Source: an uncultured Pseudomonadota bacterium (GTDB lineage Bacteria; Pseudomonadota; Gammaproteobacteria; Xanthomonadales; Ahniellaceae). Taken from it: a DNA stretch of 5,190 nucleotides. The notes beneath the pieces were generated by a model that was not told the DNA's origin, searched no databases, and saw nothing but the letters and a program-made list of their open reading frames with translations. The stretch is from assembly GCA_937996755.1 (NCBI GenBank), contig CALKUS010000026.1:1-5190 (forward strand), written 5' to 3'. Positions 1-5,180 of the stretch are shown here, piece after piece (within the stretch, counting starts at the first letter, position 1; each line of letters starts with the position of its first letter). The translations under genes and the position numbers were made by a program.

Positions 1-13
1 GCTGCGTACGGGC

Positions 14-403
14 TCACTTCGCGCCGTCCCGTCCGGCGTCCCCGACGACGGTCGATTCGGCTTCGCGCGCACCGACGCGTTCGACCTTCGGCTTGTCCCA
101 GCTGCCGGTGATCCGGTAATAGCCGCGCGCCATGCCGGACAGCGGCTCCTTGAACACCTTCGAGAACAGCAGCAGCGCCGCGCCGATCGCGGGGCCCGCG
201 GCGATCGCGCCTGCGGCGGCGATCGGTCCGCCGAGATGGCCGGTGACGACGGCGGTCTGGTCGTAGTCGCGCGCCGCGAGGCCGGTGCGGCCGACGATGC
301 CGATCTCCGCCGCCGGCGATTTCAGCAGCAGGTTCGACGTGTGCGCATTGCCGTCGCGGAAGTCGAAGTCGCCGGTGATGGAATCGTAGGCGAGACCCTT
401 GTC
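14..403 (-). pseudogene. yhdP: C-terminal fragment of YhdP (AsmA-like envelope protein)
   Basis: The last 125-130 residues of the long frame (about 908-1036) match the C-terminal end of the YhdP family, also annotated as TIGR02099 or AsmA-like C-terminal protein. Landmarks are the GLAYDSITGDFDFRDGNA stretch, LLLKSPAAEIGIVGRTGL, an alanine/glycine-rich hydrophobic run (AAGPAIGAALLLFSKVFKEP), and the YYRITGSWDKPKVERV ending close to the stop. YhdP is a very large inner-membrane-anchored protein of about 1,200-1,300 residues that spans the periplasm and helps move phospholipids to the outer membrane. More than 1,000 residues, including the N-terminal membrane anchor, are absent here. The natural TGA at 14-16 appears to be the real end of yhdP. 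I list it as a fragment joined to another gene, not a functional fusion. Confidence 0.8.
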
Positions 404-3124
404 GGTCAGCGGGTGCGCGAAAAGCTGCTTCAGCACGTTCGCGGGCGCCGTCACGGTCACCGACTTCGTGACCGAGTTCGTCGCGCCCTGGTTGTCCGTC
501 ACCGTCAGCGAGACGCTGTACGTGCCGGCGGCAGAGTAGGTCTTCGACGGGTTCGTCGCGGTCGACGTGGTGCTGTCGCCGAAGTTCCAGCTGCGCGAGG
601 CGATCGTGCCGTCGCTGTCGCTGGACGCATCCGTGAACGTGGCCACGAGGTTCGACGTGGTGAACGTGAAGTTCGCGACGGGGCTCGCATTCGCGGCGGG
701 GATGAGCTCCCACACCGCGCGGCCGAACGTCGCGGCGCGCACGAGCGAAGCGTCCGGCGCGATGTACAGGTCGGTGACGTTCACGAGCGGCAGGCCGCTG
801 CCGAAGCGCGCCCACGTGGCGCCGCCGTCGGTGGAGCGATACACGCCAAGATGCGTGCCGGCGTAGAGGTACTGGCCGTTCGTGGGATCGGGCTGGATCG
901 AGTTCACCGGAACGCCGGTCGGAAAGCCCGTGGCACCGTCGATCTGCGTCCACGACGTGCCGCCGTTCGTCGACTTCCAGAGATGGCCCTTCGTGGCGTC
1001 GGGCGCGACGGACGCGACGTACACGAGGCTCGTGTTCGTCGGGTCGAACGAGATGTAGCTGAGGCTCGAGCCGTTGTTCGCGAGATTCGTGGTGCCGACC
1101 TGCGACCAGCTCGTGCCGCCGTTCGTGGTGATCGACACGCCGCCGCCGCTCGTCACGATGCCGACGATGTTCGCGTTCGTCGGCGCAACGCCGACGTTGC
1201 GGATCTGCGCGCCCGACGCGAGCATGCCGGTAGTGCCGAGGCCGGTCCAAGAGCCCGCGTAGTTCGTCGACTTGTAGACCTTCGCCTTCGAGAACGTGAA
1301 CACCGTGTTGCCCGTGGTGTCGCCCGCGTACTGCGCGATGCGCGTGATGAACACGCCCGTCGAGGAGTTATTGCACTCGGTGATGCCCGAGCAAGCGCTC
1401 GAGAAGTTCAGGCCACCGTCGGTCGACTTGTAGACGCGGTTGTAATACAGCGAGCCGAGCATCTGGTTCGCGTTGGCGCGGTTCACGTTGCAGCCGAAGC
1501 CGTCGCCGCCGATTTCCTGGTTGAAGACCGACGTGTTCGACTCGCGCACGCGCGTGCCGTTGTCCTGCAGGCCGACGATGACCGCGTTGCGGTTGCCGAG
1601 CGACGAACCCACCTGGTAGACGAGGTGCGACGCGATGCCGATGTTCAGCGAGTTGCTGAACGTCGTGCCGGCATCGGTGGAGCGGAAGATGCCGCCGTCC
1701 GTACCCACGTAGAGATTGCCGTTCGCGGCGATGTGCGCGGCGTGGAAGTCGGCGTGCACGTACGGCAGCGAGAACTGCGCGAGCCAGTTGGAAACCTGGC
1801 GGAACGTGGTGCCGCCATCGGACGTCTTCGCGAGCAGCAGCTGGCCGCCGAAGTAGGCGATGTTCGCGTTCGTGTTGTCGACGACGACGGCGTGGTTGTA
1901 CCAACCTTGTCCACCGAGCAGCGTCGCGAGGTTGCTCGATTCCGAGTTCGTGTTCGCGTAGCTCTTGTAGGTCGAGCCCGACTTGCCCACGCCGGTCCAC
2001 GTGGCGCCGCCGTCCGTGGACTTGAAGATGTTGGCGAGGTCGTTGCCCGCCGGGTTCGGCACGGCCGCCATTGCGTACATCGTCGTGCGCGCGCTCGGCG
2101 CGGACGCCAGCGTGATGCGGCCGACACCGAGCGTGTCGGTCACGCCCGTCGCTTTCGTCCACGTCGCGCCGTTGTCGGTCGAGCGCCAGATCTGGCCGTC
2201 GGTCGTGCCGGTCGTCGCGGCGTGGTTCGCCTCGAGCGACAGCGTGAAGTTCGTGCCGCCGCCCCACGCGATCGACCAAAGCCACGGGTCGACGGCCTGG
2301 CCGGTCGCGATCGAAACCTTGGTGAAGCTCGTGCCGGAATTCGTCGAGCGATACAGGCCCTTGTCGGTCGCGGCCATCACGATCGTCGAGTTGCCCGGCG
2401 CGACCTGGATGTCCTGGATCTTCGTCGAGTCGCCGAGCAGCACCGGGTTCGACCAGGTGTTGGCGCCGTCGGTGGTCTTCGCCATGCCGACGCCCGTGCC
2501 GTCGAACGCGTCGCCGAGGCCGAGGTACAGCGTGTTCGACGAGTTCGGGTCCATCTCGAGCGAGCCGACCGCGAGGCTGCCGAGCGTCTCGGTCTTCGCC
2601 GACCACGTCGCGCCGTTGTCGGTCGACTTCCACACGCCGCCGCCGGAATAGCCGACGTAGATGACGTTCGTGTTCGCGGGGTCGGTGACGATCGCGTTCA
2701 CGCGGCCGGAGTCGGTCACGTTCAGCGTGCCGCCGTTCTCGGCGTAGTTCGCCTTCGTCGGACCGATGTTCGTCCACTGCGTGCCCGTGGCCACCGTCGG
2801 CGAGATCATGTCGCCGGACGCTTCCGTCGAGCTCGACTGCGGCAGCGACGTCGCATAGCGCGCGCGTTCGCGCTGCGCCGCGTCGCGCATGAAGCGCTCG
2901 TACGCCGGCGTCCAGAGCGGCTTGCCGTGGCCGCCGCGCCAGCGACGGACGTTCGTCGTGTTTGCGTCGTACGACTCGTTGTACCACTCGTCCATCGCCT
3001 GCCGGCGGCTGGATGCGTCGTCGGAATCCTCACGCTCTTTCGCGAGGCCGACGGTGGGAACGAAAGCGGCGGAAACGAGCAGCACGGCACCGACCGCGCC
3101 GGCGCGGGCGAAGGACTTGCGCAT
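14..3124 (-). CDS. Secreted Asp-box (BNR) beta-propeller/PKD protein, C-terminus replaced by other genes
   Basis: I start the gene at the ATG at 3124, not the GTG at 3178 in the same frame. The ATG follows a GGGGGGAG ribosome binding site by four bases and opens a clear signal peptide: a basic MRK start, a hydrophobic core, and likely cleavage after residue 28 (VGLA|KE). Roughly residues 165-770 carry about twelve Asp-box motifs of the form S/T-x-D/N-x-G-x-T/S-W/F, such as KSTDNGATW, RSTDGGATW and KSTNGGTSW. This is typical of multi-bladed propellers of the sortilin/GH74-like BNR group. Residues of about 814-894 form a PKD domain (SPVANF start, WNFGD core, GTYSVSLTVTD end). The protein is probably exported to the periplasm, surface or medium. 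Its substrate cannot be told from sequence; carbohydrate or protein binding or hydrolysis are possible. After residue 894 the frame enters unrelated families, so only about 1-895 should be trusted as this gene. The PKD domain would normally be followed by another secretion-related domain. Confidence 0.85.
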   Translation of the reverse strand: MRKSFARAGAVGAVLLVSAAFVPTVGLAKEREDSDDASSRRQAMDEWYNESYDANTTNVRRWRGGHGKPLWTPAYERFMRDAAQRERARYATSLPQSSSTEASGDMISPTVATGTQWTNIGPTKANYAENGGTLNVTDSGRVNAIVTDPANTNVIYVGYSGGGVWKSTDNGATWSAKTETLGSLAVGSLEMDPNSSNTLYLGLGDAFDGTGVGMAKTTDGANTWSNPVLLGDSTKIQDIQVAPGNSTIVMAATDKGLYRSTNSGTSFTKVSIATGQAVDPWLWSIAWGGGTNFTLSLEANHAATTGTTDGQIWRSTDNGATWTKATGVTDTLGVGRITLASAPSARTTMYAMAAVPNPAGNDLANIFKSTDGGATWTGVGKSGSTYKSYANTNSESSNLATLLGGQGWYNHAVVVDNTNANIAYFGGQLLLAKTSDGGTTFRQVSNWLAQFSLPYVHADFHAAHIAANGNLYVGTDGGIFRSTDAGTTFSNSLNIGIASHLVYQVGSSLGNRNAVIVGLQDNGTRVRESNTSVFNQEIGGDGFGCNVNRANANQMLGSLYYNRVYKSTDGGLNFSSACSGITECNNSSTGVFITRIAQYAGDTTGNTVFTFSKAKVYKSTNYAGSWTGLGTTGMLASGAQIRNVGVAPTNANIVGIVTSGGGVSITTNGGTSWSQVGTTNLANNGSSLSYISFDPTNTSLVYVASVAPDATKGHLWKSTNGGTSWTQIDGATGFPTGVPVNSIQPDPTNGQYLYAGTHLGVYRSTDGGATWARFGSGLPLVNVTDLYIAPDASLVRAATFGRAVWELIPAANASPVANFTFTTSNLVATFTDASSDSDGTIASRSWNFGDSTTSTATNPSKTYSAAGTYSVSLTVTDNQGATNSVTKSVTVTAPANVLKQLFAHPLTDKGLAYDSITGDFDFRDGNAHTSNLLLKSPAAEIGIVGRTGLAARDYDQTAVVTGHLGGPIAAAGAIAAGPAIGAALLLFSKVFKEPLSGMARGYYRITGSWDKPKVERVGAREAESTVVGDAGRDGAK
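389..436 (-). other. Short transaldolase (TalC-like) fragment between two joins
   Basis: Within the long minus-strand frame, about residues 897-912 read VLKQLFAHPLTDKGLA. This matches my memory of the conserved C-terminal stretch of the small transaldolase/fructose-6-phosphate aldolase family (VLxQL..HPLTDxGL followed by FLxDW). It does not fit a PKD domain on one side or YhdP on the other. The ends are uncertain because the flanking words (ANVLK on the PKD side, TDKGLA on the YhdP side) may be shared by both partners, which is how a false overlap would arise. The piece is too short to work as anything. An alternative is ordinary linker sequence that happens to resemble transaldolase. Confidence 0.65.
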
Positions 3125-3132
3125 TGCACTCC

Positions 3133-3139
3133 CCCCAAC
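3133..3139 (-). promoter_or_regulatory. Ribosome binding site deciding the start at 3124
   Basis: On the minus strand a purine run GGGGGGAG ends four bases before the ATG at 3124. The spacing is slightly short but usable. The GTG at 3178 has no comparable site and would put 18 extra, non-signal-like residues ahead of the signal peptide, so the downstream ATG is preferred. Confidence 0.6.
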
Positions 3140-3154
3140 GGAATGACCCCGGGC

Positions 3155-3269
3155 GCACGCGTGGGCGTGCACCGCCACTCGCTGGCGCCGGGCACCCGTC
3201 CCTGTGGTGCGCGACGCGGGCTCCGTCTCCCGACCGAGCGGCCTGTGGCCCGGATGCCTAGCGGCACCC
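3155..3269 (-). promoter_or_regulatory. Hairpin-rich 5' leader of the secreted protein gene
   Basis: The stretch just upstream of the secreted protein gene holds a row of short inverted repeats. They are GCACGC/GCGTGC at 3155-3170 (4-base loop), CGCCA/TGGCG at 3173-3187 (5-base loop), GCACC/GGTGC at 3192-3210 (9-base loop), GGCC/GGCC at 3240-3250 (3-base loop) and GGATGCC/GGCACCC at 3252-3269 (seven pairs including one G-U, 4-base loop). In the minus-strand transcript these would form a compact folded leader. The arrangement could be a riboswitch or other cis-acting RNA, but I cannot match it to a known class. The c-di-GMP (GEMM) core expected in some Xanthomonad leaders is not evident. High GC alone produces some such stems, so regulation is inference. 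Confidence 0.35.
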
Positions 3270-3284
3270 GCCTTGCGACCGGCG

Positions 3285-3296
3285 CACTATGTAGTG
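3285..3296. repeat. 12-base palindrome CACTATGTAGTG
   Basis: Five-base arms CACTA and TAGTG enclose TG. It lies about 160 bases upstream of the secreted protein start, just beyond the hairpin-rich leader, in an AT-richer pocket. It could be a small operator or part of a promoter -10 region (TACATA on the minus strand), but there is no convincing -35 element at the right distance. One copy only. Confidence 0.25.
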
Positions 3297-3315
3297 GAAC
3301 AGCAGGGAAGGCGCA

Positions 3316-3338
3316 CGCTGCGGTGCGGCAATTGCGCG
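3316..3338. repeat. 23-bp direct repeat, copy 1
   Basis: This 23-base unit, with core TGCGGTGCGGCAATTGCGCG, recurs exactly at 3475-3497, 159 bases away in the same orientation. It contains the 8-base palindrome GCAATTGC. Identity stops at the edges of the unit. It sits in the intergenic stretch between the secreted protein and the two-gene module and looks like part of a dispersed extragenic repeat. Confidence 0.75.
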
Positions 3339-3422
3339 AGATGCTCGTCGACTAGGCCGGCCGGCAAGACGGTCGGCCGTCGCGTTCTGTTGCCCAAACA
3401 AGGCGTTTACGCGGCGTAGCGA

Positions 3423-3462
3423 GGACACCCATGGGCGCGGCCCTTTCAGATCTTGGGTGTCC
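3423..3462. repeat. Inverted repeat GGACACCCA/TGGGTGTCC
   Basis: Perfect nine-base arms at 3423-3431 and 3454-3462 enclose 22 bases that themselves contain GGGC-GCG-GCCC (3433-3443). The word occurs a third time at 3523-3531 in the orientation of the right arm. This resembles REP-like extragenic palindromes. It lacks a T-tract, so it is not a standard intrinsic terminator, although it could still act at the 3' end of the minus-strand two-gene unit. Confidence 0.6.
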
Positions 3463-3474
3463 CCGTCTCTCTCG

Positions 3475-3497
3475 CGCTGCGGTGCGGCAATTGCGCG
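3475..3497. repeat. 23-bp direct repeat, copy 2
   Basis: Exact second copy of the unit at 3316-3338. Here it lies between two copies of the TGGGTGTCC word (3454-3462 and 3523-3531), giving a composite repeated layout. From 3271 to 3563 I see no credible gene, only these repeats; short frames across it have no ribosome binding site or recognisable product. Confidence 0.75.
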
Positions 3498-3522
3498 CCC
3501 GGGTAGGGGCATATCGCTTTGG

Positions 3523-3531
3523 TGGGTGTCC
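3523..3531 (+). repeat. Third copy of TGGGTGTCC
   Basis: A single arm of the inverted repeat at 3423-3462, lying 32 bases beyond the stop codon of the exported-protein gene. Three copies of a nine-base word in about 110 bases is unlikely by chance and supports a repeat-derived spacer. Confidence 0.5.
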
Positions 3532-3563
3532 AGAATCCCCGTGGCAACGTCGGCTTGACGCCG

Positions 3564-4175
3564 TTAGGGCGAATTGGCTCGGGTGGGCTTCTTATGGTTA
3601 GAGCGACCGCGCCCAATCGGGAACTCTCCTTCCAGCGCGAACTCGCGACACTGATCATATCTCGCGTGGTGGTCGACCAAACGAAATCGAACTCTGAGCC
3701 TTGCGAAGTGGCCGTTCGACTCACGCAGAATTTGGACCTCACCGTCACGCGCGAACCCCATACACGCTGAACCTGGCACGTTCGATGACGGGCCGAAATA
3801 GGCCACCGCGATCAAACCCTCCGAGTAACCCACGCGCGCCAGTTCGTCACCGACCAAGTTGTCCGGTAGTTCAATCAAGATCCTCGCCGTGGATCCGCAG
3901 TGCGCGGTCGCGAATGCTGATGGGGGTTCGCTGCAAGGTTGCGAATCGTCAAGAACGACTAGGTTTCGGTCGCCCGGCACGAGAAAGCTCAGTGAAGTTA
4001 GAAATCCGCGCGCCGCCCGCTCACTCAGCTCGTGGCGGGCGAATGCTCGCATGTTGGACTCGATTTGCGCAGCATTTGCAAATGCGGCTCCTTGGACAAC
4101 CGCAACCGACCATTTGTGTTGTTGATCGGCGGTAGCCGACGAAAGCGAAGCGGCCATCAAAACCAGCGGAATCAC
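3564..4175 (-). CDS. Exported four-cysteine protein, possible immunity/inhibitor partner
   Basis: 203 residues, not recognised. The start is a GTG that overlaps the stop of the upstream gene as GTGA. It is strongly supported by AAGGAGGT five bases upstream (4181-4188). The first 16 residues are hydrophobic (IPLVLMAASLSSATA) and end in an A-T-A|D cleavage-like site, so export to the periplasm is likely. There is no lipobox. The leader is short and lacks the usual basic start, which is odd; bases upstream in frame would encode RR but have no normal start codon. The mature part has four cysteines (81, 93, 138, 176), which could make two disulfides and fits a periplasmic location. The C-terminus is basic (GRGRSNHKKPTR). 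Codon use is less GC-biased than in the secreted protein gene. The four-base overlap with the HEXXH gene suggests translational coupling. By analogy with effector/immunity pairs it may neutralise that protein; this is inference. Confidence 0.8.
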   Translation of the reverse strand: MIPLVLMAASLSSATADQQHKWSVAVVQGAAFANAAQIESNMRAFARHELSERAARGFLTSLSFLVPGDRNLVVLDDSQPCSEPPSAFATAHCGSTARILIELPDNLVGDELARVGYSEGLIAVAYFGPSSNVPGSACMGFARDGEVQILRESNGHFARLRVRFRLVDHHARYDQCREFALEGEFPIGRGRSNHKKPTRANSP

Positions 4176-4642
4176 TTGCCACCTCCTTGGCGCTGCGAGT
4201 GGCGTCGGGCAAATTCTTCAAAGTACGGTTGAACGTCGTTGTACGAAGTCGGGAAGAAGAAATTTGTTTCCTCACGGTCCATTTGTTCCTTGCTGTAGTG
4301 CCACTGTTCCAGTGGCTGACTCATGTGCTTGCCTTCGTGCAACAAGGTTTCGAGCAAATCCTGAAGGCCGAATTTGTCCAGAGGCCCCCAAAATGTTTCG
4401 TTGATTTTCGTACACCACACATTCGGCTCCGGGTTTGCCGGGTCTCTGGGATGCCATGTCCGCCCGAAGTGTCCCGCGCCCCAATCTGGCGGGCCACGCC
4501 GAAGTACGGAACCCGTTCCGTCATGGTCGTACGTAGGAAGCGCGTGGTTTGGAAACTTCTCGTGCAGAAACTCCAAAGCCTCATGGATGTTGAGATGGAC
4601 GTCCCTCGGCGGCTTCGAAGAGCCAGACTGGTTGTGCTGCAA
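4172..4642 (-). CDS. HEXXH putative metallopeptidase-like protein, probably 5'-truncated
   Basis: 156 residues by the maximal frame, family not recognised. The key feature is LLETLLHEGKHMSQ, with HEGKH at residues 102-106. This is a zinc-binding HEXXH helix preceded by hydrophobic residues as in zincin peptidases. DREETNFF follows 16-23 residues later, and E124 or E125 could be the third metal ligand. Many His, Trp and Asp residues lie in the preceding half. The frame opens with TTG at 4642 immediately after an in-frame TAG. There is no internal ATG before residue 107 and I see no convincing ribosome site, so the true N-terminus may be missing. It could be the tail of a larger protein, for example the C-terminal toxin domain of an Rhs/polymorphic toxin, cut by the adjacent IS110 element. 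Coupling to a downstream exported partner fits that idea but does not prove it. Confidence 0.7.
   Translation of the reverse strand: MQHNQSGSSKPPRDVHLNIHEALEFLHEKFPNHALPTYDHDGTGSVLRRGPPDWGAGHFGRTWHPRDPANPEPNVWCTKINETFWGPLDKFGLQDLLETLLHEGKHMSQPLEQWHYSKEQMDREETNFFFPTSYNDVQPYFEEFARRHSQRQGGGK
4181..4188 (-). promoter_or_regulatory. Strong ribosome binding site inside the upstream gene
   Basis: The minus strand reads AAGGAGGTGGCAAGTGA, a full-length Shine-Dalgarno match five bases from the GTG at 4175. The same bases encode the last residues (QGGGK) of the HEXXH protein. The strong internal site means the second gene can be made at a high level relative to the first, as expected if it protects against its partner. 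Confidence 0.8.
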
Positions 4643-4654
4643 CTAGTCATCAAC

Positions 4655-4662
4655 GGAGGAGG
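4655..4662 (+). promoter_or_regulatory. Ribosome binding site of the IS110 transposase
   Basis: GGAGGAGG ends eight bases before the ATG at 4671, a near-ideal site that fixes the transposase start. Only 28 bases separate this ATG from the frame of the divergent HEXXH gene, so the left end of the element must be very short or overlap that gene. Confidence 0.75.
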
Positions 4663-4670
4663 CGTCCGTC

Positions 4671-4958
4671 ATGAAGATTAAGCTCGTTGCGATCGACTTG
4701 GCAAAGCTCGTCTTCCAGGTCTGCATCATCCTGTCCAGCGGCAAGGTCCGTTCCAACAAGAAGTACTCGCGCGAGAAGTTCATCGAACTTCTGAGGGACC
4801 TCGCTCCCACGACGATCGCCATGGAAGCCTGCGCAACCGCGCACTACTGGGGCCGTCGCCTGCAGGAAGCAGGGCACACGGTGAAGCTGGTGCCCGCGCA
4901 GCACGTGAAGGCCTTCTGCCGCGTGCACAAGTCGGATTCCGCCGATGCGCTGGCGATT
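4671..4958 (+). CDS. IS110-family transposase, N-terminal part only
   Basis: About 95 residues of the RuvC-like N-terminal domain of an IS110-family DEDD transposase. The four acidic residues are visible: D9 in VAIDLAK, E52 in IAMEAC, and D89 and D92 in HKSDSADA. The KLVPAQHVKAFCRVHKSD stretch is highly typical of the family. Full-length members have roughly 320-400 residues with a C-terminal Transposase_20 domain carrying the catalytic serine. None of that is present, because the frame switches to an aldolase sequence at about 4944-4960. IS110 enzymes are guided by a bridge RNA encoded in a noncoding end. The 28-base left gap leaves no room for one unless it overlaps the neighbour, which hints at the IS1111 subgroup (RNA on the right side) or a truncated left end. 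Confidence 0.85.
4671..4958 (+). mobile_element. Left part of an IS110-family insertion sequence
   Basis: The element is recognised from its transposase only. The left boundary is not defined: IS110 elements generally lack long terminal inverted repeats, and I see none. It probably lies between about 4640 and 4670, next to the in-frame stop that opens the HEXXH frame. The right end is not in the window because the sequence is replaced by other DNA. Confidence 0.6.
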
Positions 4959-5099
4959 GCGATCGGCACTTCGCACGGCGCTTACAAATTTAAGCACGAA
5001 GCAAAACTCGCTTTCAATCGCATCGAGCAGATCATGAAGACCTGCCCAGGCCTTCCGCTAGTGATGCACGGATCATCCAGCGTGCCGCAGGAATTCATC
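4944..5099 (+). pseudogene. Internal fragment of class II fructose-bisphosphate aldolase
   Basis: In frame with the transposase, the sequence reads DALAIAIGTSHGAYKF and, after about 20 residues, LPLVMHGSSSVPQEF. Both are signature blocks of class II fructose-bisphosphate aldolase, which cleaves fructose-1,6-bisphosphate in glycolysis using zinc. The histidines in GTSHG (residue 102 of the frame) and VMHGSSS (residue 133) correspond to two metal ligands. Roughly 50 residues are present, far short of the family's 300 or more. The word DALAIA occurs naturally in the aldolase and is close to what follows SDSADA in IS110 transposases, so GATGCGCTGGCGATTGCG is the likely false-overlap site. Not a functional gene here. 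Confidence 0.85.
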
Positions 5100-5180
5100 G
5101 ACGCGCGCGAAGTCGTCCGGCTCGAGCCCGTCCCGGGCCGCGGCCCGGAACAGCGGGAAGTCCGCGTCCGGCACGACGGG
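5097..5180 (-). other. Short coding-like fragment of unknown gene, opposite strand
   Basis: After the aldolase block PQEF the plus frame gives low-complexity Arg/Glu/Val/Pro sequence that does not continue the aldolase. On the minus strand the same bases read PVVPDADFPLFRAAARDGL followed by EPDDFARVDEF. Almost every codon ends in G or C, which strongly suggests this is the true coding direction and that the DNA comes from a high-GC gene. The product is not recognised. It is probably a piece of an unrelated read joined at GAATTCATCGAC (5091-5102). Confidence 0.5.

Noticed and set aside
1368..2987. A 539-residue minus-strand frame overlapping the secreted protein
   Set aside because: Low-complexity Arg/His-rich translation in a shifted frame of the same gene; no start signal or family.
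3125..3178. GTG start giving 18 extra residues to the secreted protein
   Set aside because: No ribosome binding site is seen there, and the ATG at 3124 begins a textbook signal peptide with a purine-rich site just upstream.
3155..3300. c-di-GMP (GEMM) or cobalamin riboswitch in the leader
   Set aside because: Fragments such as CACAGGGA and GGGAGACGG caught the eye, but the conserved cores (for GEMM, GACGCAAAGCC and the tetraloop receptor) are missing.
236..3355. A 1,039-residue open frame on the plus strand opposite the secreted protein
   Set aside because: It is Arg/Val/Ala-rich with no domain, signal or repeat logic, and mirrors the strong GC bias of the minus-strand gene, whose Asp-box repeats and PKD domain are clear.
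3316..3497. CRISPR array
   Set aside because: Only two copies of the 23-base repeat, 159 bases apart, with no regular spacers or cas genes.
3532..3563. Intrinsic terminator after the exported-protein gene
   Set aside because: Only a four-pair CGGC/GCCG stem around TTGAC and no T-tract on either strand.
4187..4681. 164-residue plus-strand frame opposite the HEXXH gene
   Set aside because: No ribosome binding site and no recognisable motifs. The minus strand has HEGKH, the coupled overlap and a sensible composition.
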